From Rhodopirellula sp. (GTDB lineage: Bacteria > Planctomycetota > Planctomycetia > Pirellulales > Pirellulaceae): a stretch of DNA of 64,000 nt. Every line of letters starts with the position of its first letter. Position 1 is the stretch's first letter. The DNA lies in NCBI GenBank assembly GCA_002701385.1, contig NZVD01000090.1, positions 31,830 to 95,829 on the forward strand, given 5' to 3'. The notes under the pieces are model-generated. The model had not been told where the DNA came from and did no database searches. It was given only the letters and a program-made list of their open reading frames with translations. A program made the position numbers and the translations under genes. Of this stretch, positions 10,080-21,630 are shown piece after piece.

Positions 10080-12941
10080 TTAGTCCAAATATAGAAACTC
10101 ACTGGTATTAAACAAAATCCGACCGATGCTTAACATGGCCTGAAATTCGTCATCCATTGTCTGGTAATAGTCACCTAATTCCTGCACTTCCTGCGCCGTC
10201 GGTTCACGGCATAATGCCAATCTAACGGCATTGGCAACTCGTGATTCTGAACTGTCATCTGACATTTGAATCACTCGTTTGGCAAAGGGTTCCACTTCCA
10301 TCGAAACCAACGGCCCGTTATACATAGCCAACGCCTGCAATGCCGTTGTACTGGCTCGGCGACGCGGCCGGGACTCATCACAGACGGGGGCATCAAACGT
10401 TTGTAATAACGGCATATTGAGTGTGCGTTGTTGATAAATATAGATGCTGCGTCGACGACCTTCTGGTCCAAACTGTGTCGCCCACTTGCTGTTGTCGTAT
10501 TTCACTCGGTCTTCAATCCCATCGGGAAGTGGAGGGAAAATCGGCAATCCAAAGGACTTTGGATTTAGCCTGCCCGAGGCGGATAAAATACGATCCCGTA
10601 CAACCTCAGCACCGAGTCGGCGAATTGGAAATTTCCACAGCAGAACATTCTCCGGATCCACTTTTTCAGCAACAGCATTTTCAAGATCACTTTGTTGCCG
10701 GTAAGTACTACTATTACAAATCAATCGATGGATATGTTTCAAACTCCAACCATGCTCCATCAACTCGTCGGCGAGATAATCCAATAGTTTTGGATGAGAC
10801 GGTCCGCCACTTAGATTTCCAAAATCACTTGTCGTCTCCACGATTCCGCGACCAAAGTGCCGGTACCAAAGGCGGTTAACCAGCACCCGTGCGGTCAAAG
10901 GATTATCCTTACTCGCGATCCAGTCAGCCAAAGCCTTACGGCGACTCCGCGTAGGCCATCGTTTGAACGTATCAAGACGAATATCGGCTGCGTCCTGATC
11001 TCCCGTGATGGCACTCAGAAAGCCTGGTTCAACGACCTCACCGGGGTTATCCCATTCACCACGAATCATGACTCGTGATGTGGGAACACCAGGTTCATAG
11101 GGAGGGCCAAAGGAATGTCGCAGGGTCATGGCCCGTGGTTGAAGGCGACGTAGATGTTGGTCCAGGTACTTAGCCTTATTGGCTAAATCCAAATACAACT
11201 CACGCTCCTGCGACGAAATTTCATCACTACTTCCATTCGCAATAAGCGATTCAATTCGGCCAGCACCACCTGCCTCCGGATTGACAAATGTCGTGATGAA
11301 TTGACCTTGCCCTCCCACTTCGAAGATGTAGGATTCGTCGCTATCCCGACTACTGAAAACAGTCACAATGGTTCCCAATTCATCCGTAAGGAACGAAAGC
11401 TGTTTAGCTGAGCCCTTAAGGAAGTCATCATCAAATTCTACTGCCGGCGTCGAAAGTCCGGGCAACGTACTCATGATGGGGAGACGTTGCTCGTCGACAC
11501 TTTTCAATTCCACACCGGTCACCTTATCTCGCCAGGATGTAATTGGGGCACCCACGGCTGGATTATCCGATGCTGGATTGGCATCAAGATCGGAAGCATC
11601 AAGCCAAAACTTTAACCCTTCCAATTTTGATATCTCATTCCATGGCTGATTCAACTGCTCAGCAGTAAGGGCACGATCAAACACCATCACATGAGCTAGT
11701 TTGCCATTGAATGCAGCGGTTTGAAAATCTCCAGATCCATTTGTAGCTGCGCCCACGGCAACATACTCGGGCTGTTCCAGCCCATCGTACCAATGGCCTT
11801 CGTTTGCTCCTGCTAAACTCCCCTGCTCTGCAGACAACTGACCATCCGTATAAAACGTCCAGGTCCCGTTGTCGGCAGTAATCGCTGTGGTGTGTGGTAA
11901 CCGGTCGGTGACAGTAAATTGATCGAAGAAGTAGTCGTTTCCAAATCCTCTACCAAACGCCTGAATTCCAAATCCTGGATTTAATTGCAACCGAGTGCGG
12001 AAATCAGCCAAGAGCTCAGCCTGCTTCTGTTGGGCTTCCGATGCCTCTTCATTTAACCGATCTCGTTCCCTTTCGATTGCTTCCTCTTCACCTTCGCGAT
12101 AAAACTCTGCAGTCGTTGGCCCGCCAATCTGAAATCCATCACCCCGTAATGGAGGAGGTATCGCTACCGTCGCAAAGAATGCCTTCATTCGATAAAAGTC
12201 TTTGGTGGGGATTGGATCATATTTATGGTCGTGGCATTTGGCACATCCCACCGTCAGACCCAGGAATACACTACTGACCGTCGTCGTCATCTCGCTGAGC
12301 ATCTCATGCCTTGATTCATCCCCGCGAGGCTCGGTGAATGGCGCCAGTCGTAAAAAAGTCAACGCCACCAGATTTTCAGCTGGCGGGTTGGGCAATTCAC
12401 CAGCACCGGTAATATCAACCAATTCGTCTCCGGCCAATTGTTCACGAATGAATTGGTCGTAAGGTTTATCTCGGTTCAACGAATCGATAACATAATCCCG
12501 ATACCGCCAGGCATAGGGCAAATCCGGATCACCTTCGTAACCAGCAGTGTCAGCATAGCGTGCCAAGTCTAACCAGTAGCGTGCCCAGTGTTCACCGTAA
12601 CGAGGATCGTCTAATAGCCGGTTTACGAGGTTGTCATAAGCGTCCTCGCTCGTGTCATCCAGAAAACTCTGCTGTTCTTCAGGTGATGGTGGAAGTCCGA
12701 GCAAGTCGAGATAAAGTCGGCGGACGAGAGTGGGTTTATCAGCGGTTTGCGTCGGTATCAACTGCTTACTGTCCAGTCTTGCCTGGATAAAACGATCTAC
12801 GTCATTGATAGCCCAATCCTCAACAGCAACGGCTGGAATCTCAGGTCGTTGAACCGGTGAGTAAGGCCACTCCTGCTGCGCACCGAGCTCAATCGTCAAA
12901 AGACTCAAAGTAATGCACAGACCTAAGCGACTAAACAGCAT
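10080..12941 (-). CDS. DUF1549/DUF1553 domain-containing protein with internal LamG/concanavalin-like insertion
   Basis: 953 aa; LVRRLYLDLLGLPPSPEEQ, CAKCHDHKYDPIPTKDFY, central 'FTVTDRLPHTTAITADNGTWTFYTDGQL...GKLAHVMVFDRALTAEQL', [25 protein letters not shown]. Confidence 0.88.
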   Translation of the reverse strand: MLFSRLGLCITLSLLTIELGAQQEWPYSPVQRPEIPAVAVEDWAINDVDRFIQARLDSKQLIPTQTADKPTLVRRLYLDLLGLPPSPEEQQSFLDDTSEDAYDNLVNRLLDDPRYGEHWARYWLDLARYADTAGYEGDPDLPYAWRYRDYVIDSLNRDKPYDQFIREQLAGDELVDITGAGELPNPPAENLVALTFLRLAPFTEPRGDESRHEMLSEMTTTVSSVFLGLTVGCAKCHDHKYDPIPTKDFYRMKAFFATVAIPPPLRGDGFQIGGPTTAEFYREGEEEAIERERDRLNEEASEAQQKQAELLADFRTRLQLNPGFGIQAFGRGFGNDYFFDQFTVTDRLPHTTAITADNGTWTFYTDGQLSAEQGSLAGANEGHWYDGLEQPEYVAVGAATNGSGDFQTAAFNGKLAHVMVFDRALTAEQLNQPWNEISKLEGLKFWLDASDLDANPASDNPAVGAPITSWRDKVTGVELKSVDEQRLPIMSTLPGLSTPAVEFDDDFLKGSAKQLSFLTDELGTIVTVFSSRDSDESYIFEVGGQGQFITTFVNPEAGGAGRIESLIANGSSDEISSQERELYLDLANKAKYLDQHLRRLQPRAMTLRHSFGPPYEPGVPTSRVMIRGEWDNPGEVVEPGFLSAITGDQDAADIRLDTFKRWPTRSRRKALADWIASKDNPLTARVLVNRLWYRHFGRGIVETTSDFGNLSGGPSHPKLLDYLADELMEHGWSLKHIHRLICNSSTYRQQSDLENAVAEKVDPENVLLWKFPIRRLGAEVVRDRILSASGRLNPKSFGLPIFPPLPDGIEDRVKYDNSKWATQFGPEGRRRSIYIYQQRTLNMPLLQTFDAPVCDESRPRRRASTTALQALAMYNGPLVSMEVEPFAKRVIQMSDDSSESRVANAVRLALCREPTAQEVQELGDYYQTMDDEFQAMLSIGRILFNTSEFLYLD

Positions 12942-13152
12942 GAGAATTCTACGTTGCAGGAGTTAATAGAGACATCAATTATTATAGCTACCGTTAACAT
13001 GCAATTCACGAATCCAGGGCATGCGGAAACCACAGCACATTGATTCACGGTGCGTTATAATTTCAACAATCAATCGCTTTTCCAATCACCGCCGCCTGAA
13101 GTAGCCCGATTTTTTTCAGGCAGGCTATGAATGCTTCGTAACGAGGACTCTA

Positions 13153-14055
13153 ATGACAATGACTCAATCTCGCAGACAATTCATTTCTCAAACTAGTCAG
13201 CTCGCCATCGCCTCTGCGGCACTCCCTGGATTCCTGAATGCGAATAACGTCGTCGACACACCTAAATATGAAATTGGATTGAGCCAATACTCCTTGCGTG
13301 CCATGTTCAAAGATCGATCTTTAGACCCGCTGGACTACGCTAAATTCACCGTGGATACCTTTGGGATTAAGGCTGTCGATCTTTGGGAAGGCGGACTTGC
13401 TGGTGATAAGCTGGATAACAAAAACTATCTGGAAAAGCTGCGTACAAGCTGTGACGATGCCGGCACTCGCCTATTCCTGTTAATGACTGGCGCACTCGAC
13501 GCCAATCCCGATAAAGCAGCAGCAAGTCGTAACAGGCTGCTACCTTCAATCGATCGGGCTGCGGCATTAGGCACGGAATATTTACGGGTCTTTCTAAAAG
13601 CGCCGGGCGAAGATGAAGCTGCGGGCGTGCAAGCTAGTGTGGATGCATTGAAACCACTCGCTGATGCGGCCGCTAAAAAAGACGTCATGATCGTGATCGA
13701 GCCAGGTGCCTCTAAGTTAAGTCAACGTGGAGCGTTTCTCGCCAAAGTTTGCAAACAACTAAATCATCCTGCACTCAGACTGATGCCCGACTTTGGTAAA
13801 CAAGTCAACAATGTGTACGACGGAACCGAAGCAATGATGCCCTATACGGTAACGATCAGTTGCAAGATGCACAGCTTTGACGACAACGGGAAGCAACCTC
13901 ACTTTGATTACAACCGACTCCTAAAAATCATCGATCAAGCAGACTACCGAGGCTTTCTCACCATTGAATGGGAAGGAAGTAAACTGCAACCTGTCCCCGG
14001 AGTGCTAGCTTCCAAGAAACTGATCGAACAGGCCATTGCCAATCTAGCAAAATAG
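13153..14055 (+). CDS. sugar phosphate isomerase/epimerase family TIM-barrel protein, Tat-like signal
   Basis: 300 aa; SRRQFISQTSQLAIASAALPGF, GIKAVDLWEGG, LFLLMTGALDANPDKAAASRNRLLPSIDRAAALGTEYLRVF, GFLTIEWEGSK. Confidence 0.82.
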   Translation: MTMTQSRRQFISQTSQLAIASAALPGFLNANNVVDTPKYEIGLSQYSLRAMFKDRSLDPLDYAKFTVDTFGIKAVDLWEGGLAGDKLDNKNYLEKLRTSCDDAGTRLFLLMTGALDANPDKAAASRNRLLPSIDRAAALGTEYLRVFLKAPGEDEAAGVQASVDALKPLADAAAKKDVMIVIEPGASKLSQRGAFLAKVCKQLNHPALRLMPDFGKQVNNVYDGTEAMMPYTVTISCKMHSFDDNGKQPHFDYNRLLKIIDQADYRGFLTIEWEGSKLQPVPGVLASKKLIEQAIANLAK

Positions 14056-14061
14056 TACGGA

Positions 14062-14817
14062 TCAGATTTTGTTGTCTGCCGTAAGTTCTTCTACCAGACT
14101 TTGTTGGTATCGCTCGACCTGAGCGGAATCGACTTTGGCTTGAGCTGAATAGTACACCATCCCCATCGCTCTGCGGTGGCGGGAGTTCGATTGATTACCG
14201 TTGGCACGGTGAATGGTCATGGAATGATGGACGAGCAAGTCTCCCGGTTCGGCATGAATCGCTGCTTCCTGTTGAGTATCCTCTGACGAATAATCCTGAA
14301 TCCCCTGTGAGAACCCGAGCGTGCCGGACTTTCCGTGCGAACGCATTCCTCGCAAATGAGAACCTGGGATGTATCGAACGCAACCATTTTCTTCGTCGAC
14401 ATGGTCGAGCGCCAACCACATGGTCAACGCTTCATTGGGGTCCAGCATGAAGTAGTATCCATCCTGATGCGGAGGTGTTGATTTACCAATCGAAGGAGGC
14501 TTATTGAAATACTGCATATTCTTGGCAACCACATCTGATTGCAGCAGCGACTCGGCTAAGGGACGAAACCGTTCTCCACTCATCTGTTTAGCAAAGAAGG
14601 AATCATGCTCACACATACGGTGAATTTGTTTGAGCGTCGCCAGATCTGATTTGTCCTCATAAAATGCTTCCTCCGGAGCTAACGTCGGAATTACATCCGT
14701 CACAAACCTCTGTACCTGTTCGAGCATTTCAGCAACTTGCGTGGCACACAGGAACCCAGGCAGGACAATGAAACCTGTTTGTTGAAATTCCTGAACTTGC
14801 TCTGCTGTCGCAGTCAT
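14062..14817 (-). CDS. phytanoyl-CoA dioxygenase (PhyH) family protein
   Basis: 251 aa; QQTGFIVLPGFL, PPHQDGYYFMLDP (HxD), GCVRYIPGSHLRG, GDLLVHHSMTIHRANGNQSNSRHRRAM. Confidence 0.92.
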   Translation of the reverse strand: MTATAEQVQEFQQTGFIVLPGFLCATQVAEMLEQVQRFVTDVIPTLAPEEAFYEDKSDLATLKQIHRMCEHDSFFAKQMSGERFRPLAESLLQSDVVAKNMQYFNKPPSIGKSTPPHQDGYYFMLDPNEALTMWLALDHVDEENGCVRYIPGSHLRGMRSHGKSGTLGFSQGIQDYSSEDTQQEAAIHAEPGDLLVHHSMTIHRANGNQSNSRHRRAMGMVYYSAQAKVDSAQVERYQQSLVEELTADNKI

Positions 14818-14822
14818 GAATT

Positions 14823-16241
14823 TTATTCCTGAGCCAGTCGCTGCTTTAATTGCCGAGATAATTCAGAAACTAATTTCTGATTGGCTTGAGCGATGTTTTT
14901 TGTTTCCGCTGCCGGCTTTGAATGATCATATAGTTCGGCAAATCCATCGCGATGGAGAATCAACCGATGAGTTTCTGTGCGAATGGTTTGGGCACGACTG
15001 GAATAGGCAATCGCAGAATGTCCTCCGACAGATGGATCATTGAGGATCGGCACCAGCGATTCACCATCAAGCTGCTTGGGGGCTGTCAGTCCTGCCAAAT
15101 CGCAAAGAGTTGGGTAAATGTCCAAAGTCTCTACCATGGCGTTCGCCGGCTTTCCGGGTTTCTTCATCGTCGGAGCACTGATGATCATTGGCGAATGAAG
15201 TGATTCTTCGAACAATGAGTGTTTCCCCCAAATGGCATGCTCACCTAGATGCCACCCATGATCTCCCCACAGCACGACAATCGTATTCTCACGTTGCCCC
15301 AATTCCTCCAGACGACTAAGAAGTTTACCCACCTGTGCATCTGCATAGCTAACACAAGCGGCATATGCTTTCCGAACATCCAATGCGAATGCAGCATCCG
15401 AATTTGGATTTCTGCCCCAACGATTGTATTTCATAAACTCACCGGAACCATGCCACGTCGTTTTCCCTGCCGGCTTAGAAGGATGAGCGGTCGCCGGCAA
15501 GGTCACATCTTCATAGAGAACGTGATACTTTTGGGGTGCTCCAAATGGGAGGTGCGGTCGCAGAATACCAACGGCTAAGAAGAACGGTTTTTCACTGTCT
15601 GCCAGAGTCGTCATCTGGTTCAGCGCTTCGTTAATCGAAATTCCGTCAGGATAGATTTCATCCGGTCCGGCTGCCGCTTGGAATAAATCCATGTCTTTGG
15701 GATTTTTACGAATTTCGCCATGAGCTAAACCATGCATCCATCCCCGCGGGTGCTGCCAGTCTCCTGCCGGTAAGAGATGGCGATCCCAACTGTTGGGCAT
15801 TTCGAGTTGGTTTTTATCATCCCAGTTCGGCCCTCCTCGTCCTCCCGGATGATGAGAGACTTTACCGACCGATACCGTGGTATATCCGTGTTTTCTAAAC
15901 CAGGCTGGCATGCTGGGAGTCACATTGTCGGGATCCGATTTAACACGACCTGCCCGACTGAACAGAGCTCCATTTCCGGCCGATCCGTACTGTCCGGTAA
16001 GCAATGTATAGCGGGAAGCTCCGCAAGTGGGAGCTTGCACAAAATGGTGATGAAAGGCTCGGCCTTCTGCGGCTAACTGGTCAATGTGAGGTGATTGAAT
16101 GTAATCGGCACCAAAACTCTTTAGTTCCGGCCGTAAGTCGTCCACACAAATTAGTAAAACATTGGGCCGCTCGGCAGCTACCCCAAGCGTGGAAATGAAA
16201 AAAATGACGGTAAGGAATACTAATCGTGACAGGTGTTTCAT
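14823..16241 (-). CDS. sulfatase (iduronate-2-sulfatase-like)
   Basis: [32 protein letters not shown]; catalytic motif [37 protein letters not shown]; start placed at signal peptide [23 protein letters not shown]. Confidence 0.92.
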   Translation of the reverse strand: MKHLSRLVFLTVIFFISTLGVAAERPNVLLICVDDLRPELKSFGADYIQSPHIDQLAAEGRAFHHHFVQAPTCGASRYTLLTGQYGSAGNGALFSRAGRVKSDPDNVTPSMPAWFRKHGYTTVSVGKVSHHPGGRGGPNWDDKNQLEMPNSWDRHLLPAGDWQHPRGWMHGLAHGEIRKNPKDMDLFQAAAGPDEIYPDGISINEALNQMTTLADSEKPFFLAVGILRPHLPFGAPQKYHVLYEDVTLPATAHPSKPAGKTTWHGSGEFMKYNRWGRNPNSDAAFALDVRKAYAACVSYADAQVGKLLSRLEELGQRENTIVVLWGDHGWHLGEHAIWGKHSLFEESLHSPMIISAPTMKKPGKPANAMVETLDIYPTLCDLAGLTAPKQLDGESLVPILNDPSVGGHSAIAYSSRAQTIRTETHRLILHRDGFAELYDHSKPAAETKNIAQANQKLVSELSRQLKQRLAQE

Positions 16242-16425
16242 AGAGAGCGATCTTTCGATGAACGCGAGACGGCAGCTTAAATAATCTGTAATTGAATGTA
16301 GCAAAAACACTACAAGGCGTGGAGCATCTGTACCAAAAGTGAGGACAGACAGATGGTGATGACCTCTTTAAAATTTACCGACACTGATTGTACGGCTCCA
16401 TTCATGAATAAACAGGTAGAAGATA

Positions 16426-16800
16426 TTGAAGTTCGTAGTACCTACGCTCGTCGCTTCGATTCCGGTCACAGCGTCTCTTACCTTTTTCAAATATGAAAAC
16501 TTCGAAACCTGGTTATATAACATCCAGAGTCTGGGGCAGATTGCACTGTTATGGAGCGGCATCGCCTTAGCGATGACGGTTCTCCATTTAACTGAATTTC
16601 TGGTGCGGATTAAAATCGGAGCACGGATGTATTATCCCTGTTTTGCGACGGCTTCCATCTTAATCTTCATCGCCTTAGGGTTTACGGCACGAATCAATCA
16701 GGATCCACTTCAGGCAGCAACACTCTGGCTATATTGCACTCCCGTGATTTTTCTGGTGCTTGGAAAGTTCACTTCTCATAGCATGTTAACAGGAAGCTAA
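16426..16800 (+). CDS. hypothetical membrane protein
   Basis: 124 aa ORF with several hydrophobic stretches (IALLWSGIALAMTVLHL, FATASILIFIALGF, LWLYCTPVIFLVL); no recognised family. Confidence 0.5.
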   Translation: MKFVVPTLVASIPVTASLTFFKYENFETWLYNIQSLGQIALLWSGIALAMTVLHLTEFLVRIKIGARMYYPCFATASILIFIALGFTARINQDPLQAATLWLYCTPVIFLVLGKFTSHSMLTGS

Positions 16801-16859
16801 GCTCAGTGATATCGTGCCTTCAAGGTAAAGGACATGGGGATAAATGTGTCCTTGAATTT

Positions 16860-17180
16860 TCAATGGTGTGAGGACACGGCTTCCATCAGGTTCAGCATCA
16901 GATGCACTTCTTCTAGATGAAGTGCACCGTCCGGTTTGAGTAAACTGGCACAGGTGCCAGCCCAAGCGTCTAGGTCAGTAAGCCAGCACAAAACGCCTCG
17001 TCCGGTATAGATGATGTCGTACTTTAAATCACTCAGCGTCTGACACGCATTGGCAATGGTCGAAACAACAAACGACGCATCGTGGATATTTAATTCTTTA
17101 GCGAAGAGTGTTGCTTCAGCAATAGCTGCAGAGGAAAAATCGAGTCCTGTCACAGTGGCAACACGGGGGTCCCATCTCAT
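16860..17180 (-). pseudogene. class I SAM-dependent methyltransferase remnant, apparently truncated at both ends
   Basis: Contains VATVTGLDFSSAAIAEATLFAKEL...YDIIYTGRGVLCWLTDLDAWAGTCASLLKPDGALHLEEVH, but lacks the expected N-terminal region; an in-frame stop lies just upstream and the C-terminus ends early. Confidence 0.6.
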
Positions 17181-17247
17181 GCTCCGAGGTTTTGACCAAT
17201 CTGTTGTTGTCCCTTACACCAATGATTCAAGTGTTTGCGTTGCAACT

Positions 17248-18795
17248 CTACTCCGGTGTGGAGAATTCTGGCAGGTTATCGGCCATGCCGGCGCGGGTGC
17301 GTCGGAGCTCAGCAATGGTTGCGGCACGCATCCGTCTGAGCTTATTTAGATATTCTGGCTGAAACGCCAGATTCACTAACTCCTCCGGATCGTTCTTCAA
17401 ATCATATAACTCTTCGACCTCGCCCTTCACAAGAGTACGAATGTATTTGAAATCTCCCTCGGCTAAGGAAATCCACCATGGCACTTTAGCAGTTGCCAAT
17501 AAAACCTCTTCATCGGCCGGAATCACATCCGTTGCACTTCCATAATTCTGCCCGGTCATCACTGTGAGCGTAGGGTGCTTCCATTTCTTTTGCGAGTTTC
17601 GAAGCACGGGAGCCAGACTGTGGCCATGCATTCTCCATGGTAGTGGTAGGCCGGCATAGTCAAAGAACGTTGGAGGAAGATCGACTCCACTCACAGCAGC
17701 ATCCACAACACCACCAGCTTCAATTTTCCCGGGAAGGCTCATAATTAACGGCCCCCGAATGTTGGCATCATAAGGAGCGATCTTTTGTTGGAATCCTTTT
17801 TGTCCCCAGGCGATCCCCTGATCCGAAGCAAAGACGATCAATGTGTTTTCATACTGGCCCGTCTCTTTAAGTGAGGCGACAAGTTTACCGACAGCATCAT
17901 CAATCGCTAGAACACCTTGTTGATACTGACGCACCCAATTCTGTAATGTGTTTCCGTGAATCGGAGCATTCTTCACCGTCCGTTGCTGTACACCTGATTT
18001 AAGTTCGGGTTCTCCATTTTTATCCAGGGCCCAGCGGTCACGAATCTGGACGTACTTCGGTTTGTCCGCTCGATTCTCTCCGGTAAAGATATCTTTGGGC
18101 ACAGGAACTTTGGCATTGGGGTATGCGTCAACATGTCGTTCGGCGGGCGTAAAAGGTCCATGGACGGCTCCGAAGCATAACCACAGATACCAGGGTTGCT
18201 CTGCATCCCGATGATCACCACGGATGAATTGGTCAGCTCGCTCGGTGTACCAATCGGTCGTGTATCCCTGAACTCGAGTGCTCTTACCGTTGATCTCCAC
18301 AATCTGGTCATCAAAGTAATTACCAGCGTTGTCAGGATGCGCAGGACGGTTCCAAACGATTTGATAATCCCAGTCGCGTCCATAACCGTTATCGACGCCA
18401 GTATGCCACTTCCCAATCTGAGCTGTCGTATATCCGTGCTGGCGAAAGACACTGGGCCAGAATGGCGTCTTGGACGGATCGTATACACTGCCAGGATATT
18501 CACCTTCCATCCGCATCGACTCGACGCCAAATTGGTGATAGCCCGTTAATTGGGTGGCTCTGGACGGCATACACCAGGTGCCAATGTACGCCTGATTAAA
18601 TCTTACGCCGGTCGATGCAAGTTGATCGATATTGGGTGTGTTAACCCAGTCATAAGCTTGATCGTAGCAACTGACCGTACGATGCGACTGATCATCGGTG
18701 AAAATGAACAGAATATTTGGGCGTTCTTTAGCCTTCAATGACGACGTCAGGCCGGATATTAAGACAATCAGATAAACGATTAAAATTCGTTTCAT
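17248..18795 (-). CDS. sulfatase
   Basis: RPNILFIFTDDQSHRTVSCYDQAYDWVNTPNIDQLA, WCMPSRATQLTGYH (CxPSR), IGKWHTG, VFASDQGIAWGQKG; start at MKRILIVYLIVLISGLTSSLKA. Confidence 0.93.
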   Translation of the reverse strand: MKRILIVYLIVLISGLTSSLKAKERPNILFIFTDDQSHRTVSCYDQAYDWVNTPNIDQLASTGVRFNQAYIGTWCMPSRATQLTGYHQFGVESMRMEGEYPGSVYDPSKTPFWPSVFRQHGYTTAQIGKWHTGVDNGYGRDWDYQIVWNRPAHPDNAGNYFDDQIVEINGKSTRVQGYTTDWYTERADQFIRGDHRDAEQPWYLWLCFGAVHGPFTPAERHVDAYPNAKVPVPKDIFTGENRADKPKYVQIRDRWALDKNGEPELKSGVQQRTVKNAPIHGNTLQNWVRQYQQGVLAIDDAVGKLVASLKETGQYENTLIVFASDQGIAWGQKGFQQKIAPYDANIRGPLIMSLPGKIEAGGVVDAAVSGVDLPPTFFDYAGLPLPWRMHGHSLAPVLRNSQKKWKHPTLTVMTGQNYGSATDVIPADEEVLLATAKVPWWISLAEGDFKYIRTLVKGEVEELYDLKNDPEELVNLAFQPEYLNKLRRMRAATIAELRRTRAGMADNLPEFSTPE

Positions 18796-18804
18796 AGCGA
18801 TCAC

Positions 18805-18843
18805 AAAAAAATGGATGGAAGTTTGATTCAACTTCCATCCATT
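18805..18843 (-). terminator. rho-independent terminator downstream of the sigma-70 gene
   Basis: Perfect 14-bp stem AATGGATGGAAGTT / AACTTCCATCCATT (18810-18823 with 18830-18843), 6-nt loop, followed on the minus strand by a T7 run (A7 at 18805-18811 on the plus strand). Confidence 0.85.
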
Positions 18844-18923
18844 CTAACGTGCTGTGATTCTGCGGGAATGTCGCTTCTACCAAGTTTGGTAAAGCATTCC
18901 TTCCTAAGCAGAGGTGGCCGTTG

Positions 18924-20399
<1,476 letters not shown>

Positions 20400-20611
20400 G
20401 AAGGTGTTCCTATCTACTCTCTCTGGCTCTTCTCAACATCGAAGCATTTTCTGCCTGTGAATAAAACTTAGGTTACTTTCCGTACCCAAAGTTACTTTTT
20501 TCAGAGCATTTACAAATGTCAGATGTTCTAGACACAGTTGTACCGATTAGGGGGGTAATTCCATCTCCCGAGGCGGGGCGCAGGCATCATGCGGTTAGGA
20601 GAGGTAGATTG

Positions 20612-21007
20612 ATGTCCATAGAATCTGTAAGTACAACTACTTATATGATTGCAATGTTTCTACTCGTGGCAACCCTAAATAGCGTTATCGCGCTGTTTGT
20701 TACGGCAATTGCCGCCATTTGCCGTATAAATCAGAATAAGAATCCGGAGCTTTTTTTAAATAATCTCCAGCTGTATATAAGAAGTTGGACACTCTCGGCA
20801 GTCTTTTTAGTGGCGGCATATTTTGGCTATGGATTATATAGTTTGCTTGTTATTTTGGTATTAGCGAAACCCAGCTACAGAATGACCAATCTACAAACTG
20901 TCTCATTCACGCTGGTGGCAGGAATACTACTGGTTTGTATTAACTTAGTTTTGGTGCTGGGTGTGTTCTATTTAGGAGGAGGACTAGTTATTGGTCGGCA
21001 ATTTTAG
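20612..21007 (+). CDS. hypothetical membrane protein
   Basis: Start chosen at the ATG after AGGAGAGG; MSIESVSTTTYMIAMFLLVATLNSVIALFVTAIAAICRIN... multiple TM-like stretches. Confidence 0.55.
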   Translation: MSIESVSTTTYMIAMFLLVATLNSVIALFVTAIAAICRINQNKNPELFLNNLQLYIRSWTLSAVFLVAAYFGYGLYSLLVILVLAKPSYRMTNLQTVSFTLVAGILLVCINLVLVLGVFYLGGGLVIGRQF

Positions 21008-21062
21008 ATAGCCATCTCTATTAATCATTAATGAAAGATCAATATAAGCCTCAAAGTTTGAA

Positions 21063-21539
21063 ATGAATCTACCTCCTTTTATTGCCAGCGCGACCGGACA
21101 GGCTAATTTATGGAAAGATTTGATCCACAGCGTCCCTACTCTGGCCGCTCTGGCTCAACTTGCATCGGACCGCTTAGTCGTTTCAGCTCCGGCCGATTAC
21201 GAGTTATCTCCTGAAGCCAGGACGATTCTATCGATCACTCGTAATCGCGGCGTCATTGAGCTCAAGAGTAACAACACCGAATTTGAGTCATCTCAGCGTA
21301 TGCTCGCTGTTTATGTTGAACGGACAGCAGAATCTCACGTTATGTTTCGCAGTCGCACGGAACCAGAAATTACTGTTCGATTTTTAGAAGGATTTCGACA
21401 GTTGTGTGACGCAGGTCTGGTCATGCATCAGGTTGGAGGCGAGTTTTCTTTAACAACTCGTGGTTATGACACAGCCAAAGGCATCAACCCGGCCGAGTGT
21501 AGTGACCTTGAAGCTGAAGGTACAGAACTGGAACTTTAA
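21063..21539 (+). CDS. hypothetical protein
   Basis: 158-aa ORF, MNLPPFIASATGQANLWKDLIHSVPTLAALAQLASDRLVVSAPADYELSPEARTIL...; no family recognised. Confidence 0.5.
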   Translation: MNLPPFIASATGQANLWKDLIHSVPTLAALAQLASDRLVVSAPADYELSPEARTILSITRNRGVIELKSNNTEFESSQRMLAVYVERTAESHVMFRSRTEPEITVRFLEGFRQLCDAGLVMHQVGGEFSLTTRGYDTAKGINPAECSDLEAEGTELEL

Positions 21540-21630
21540 CATTTAACCAATTAGCCATGTGGCATTGGACCGTTAGACAATTGTCGTCTTTTATCGTTGG
21601 CCTTAGGGAGACTGGAACTTCCTACTCAAG

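Noticed and set aside
20545-20611. GC-rich, G-tract leader before the 20612 membrane gene resembling a riboswitch
   Set aside because: I could not match it to any riboswitch consensus I know, and the possible pairings are ambiguous
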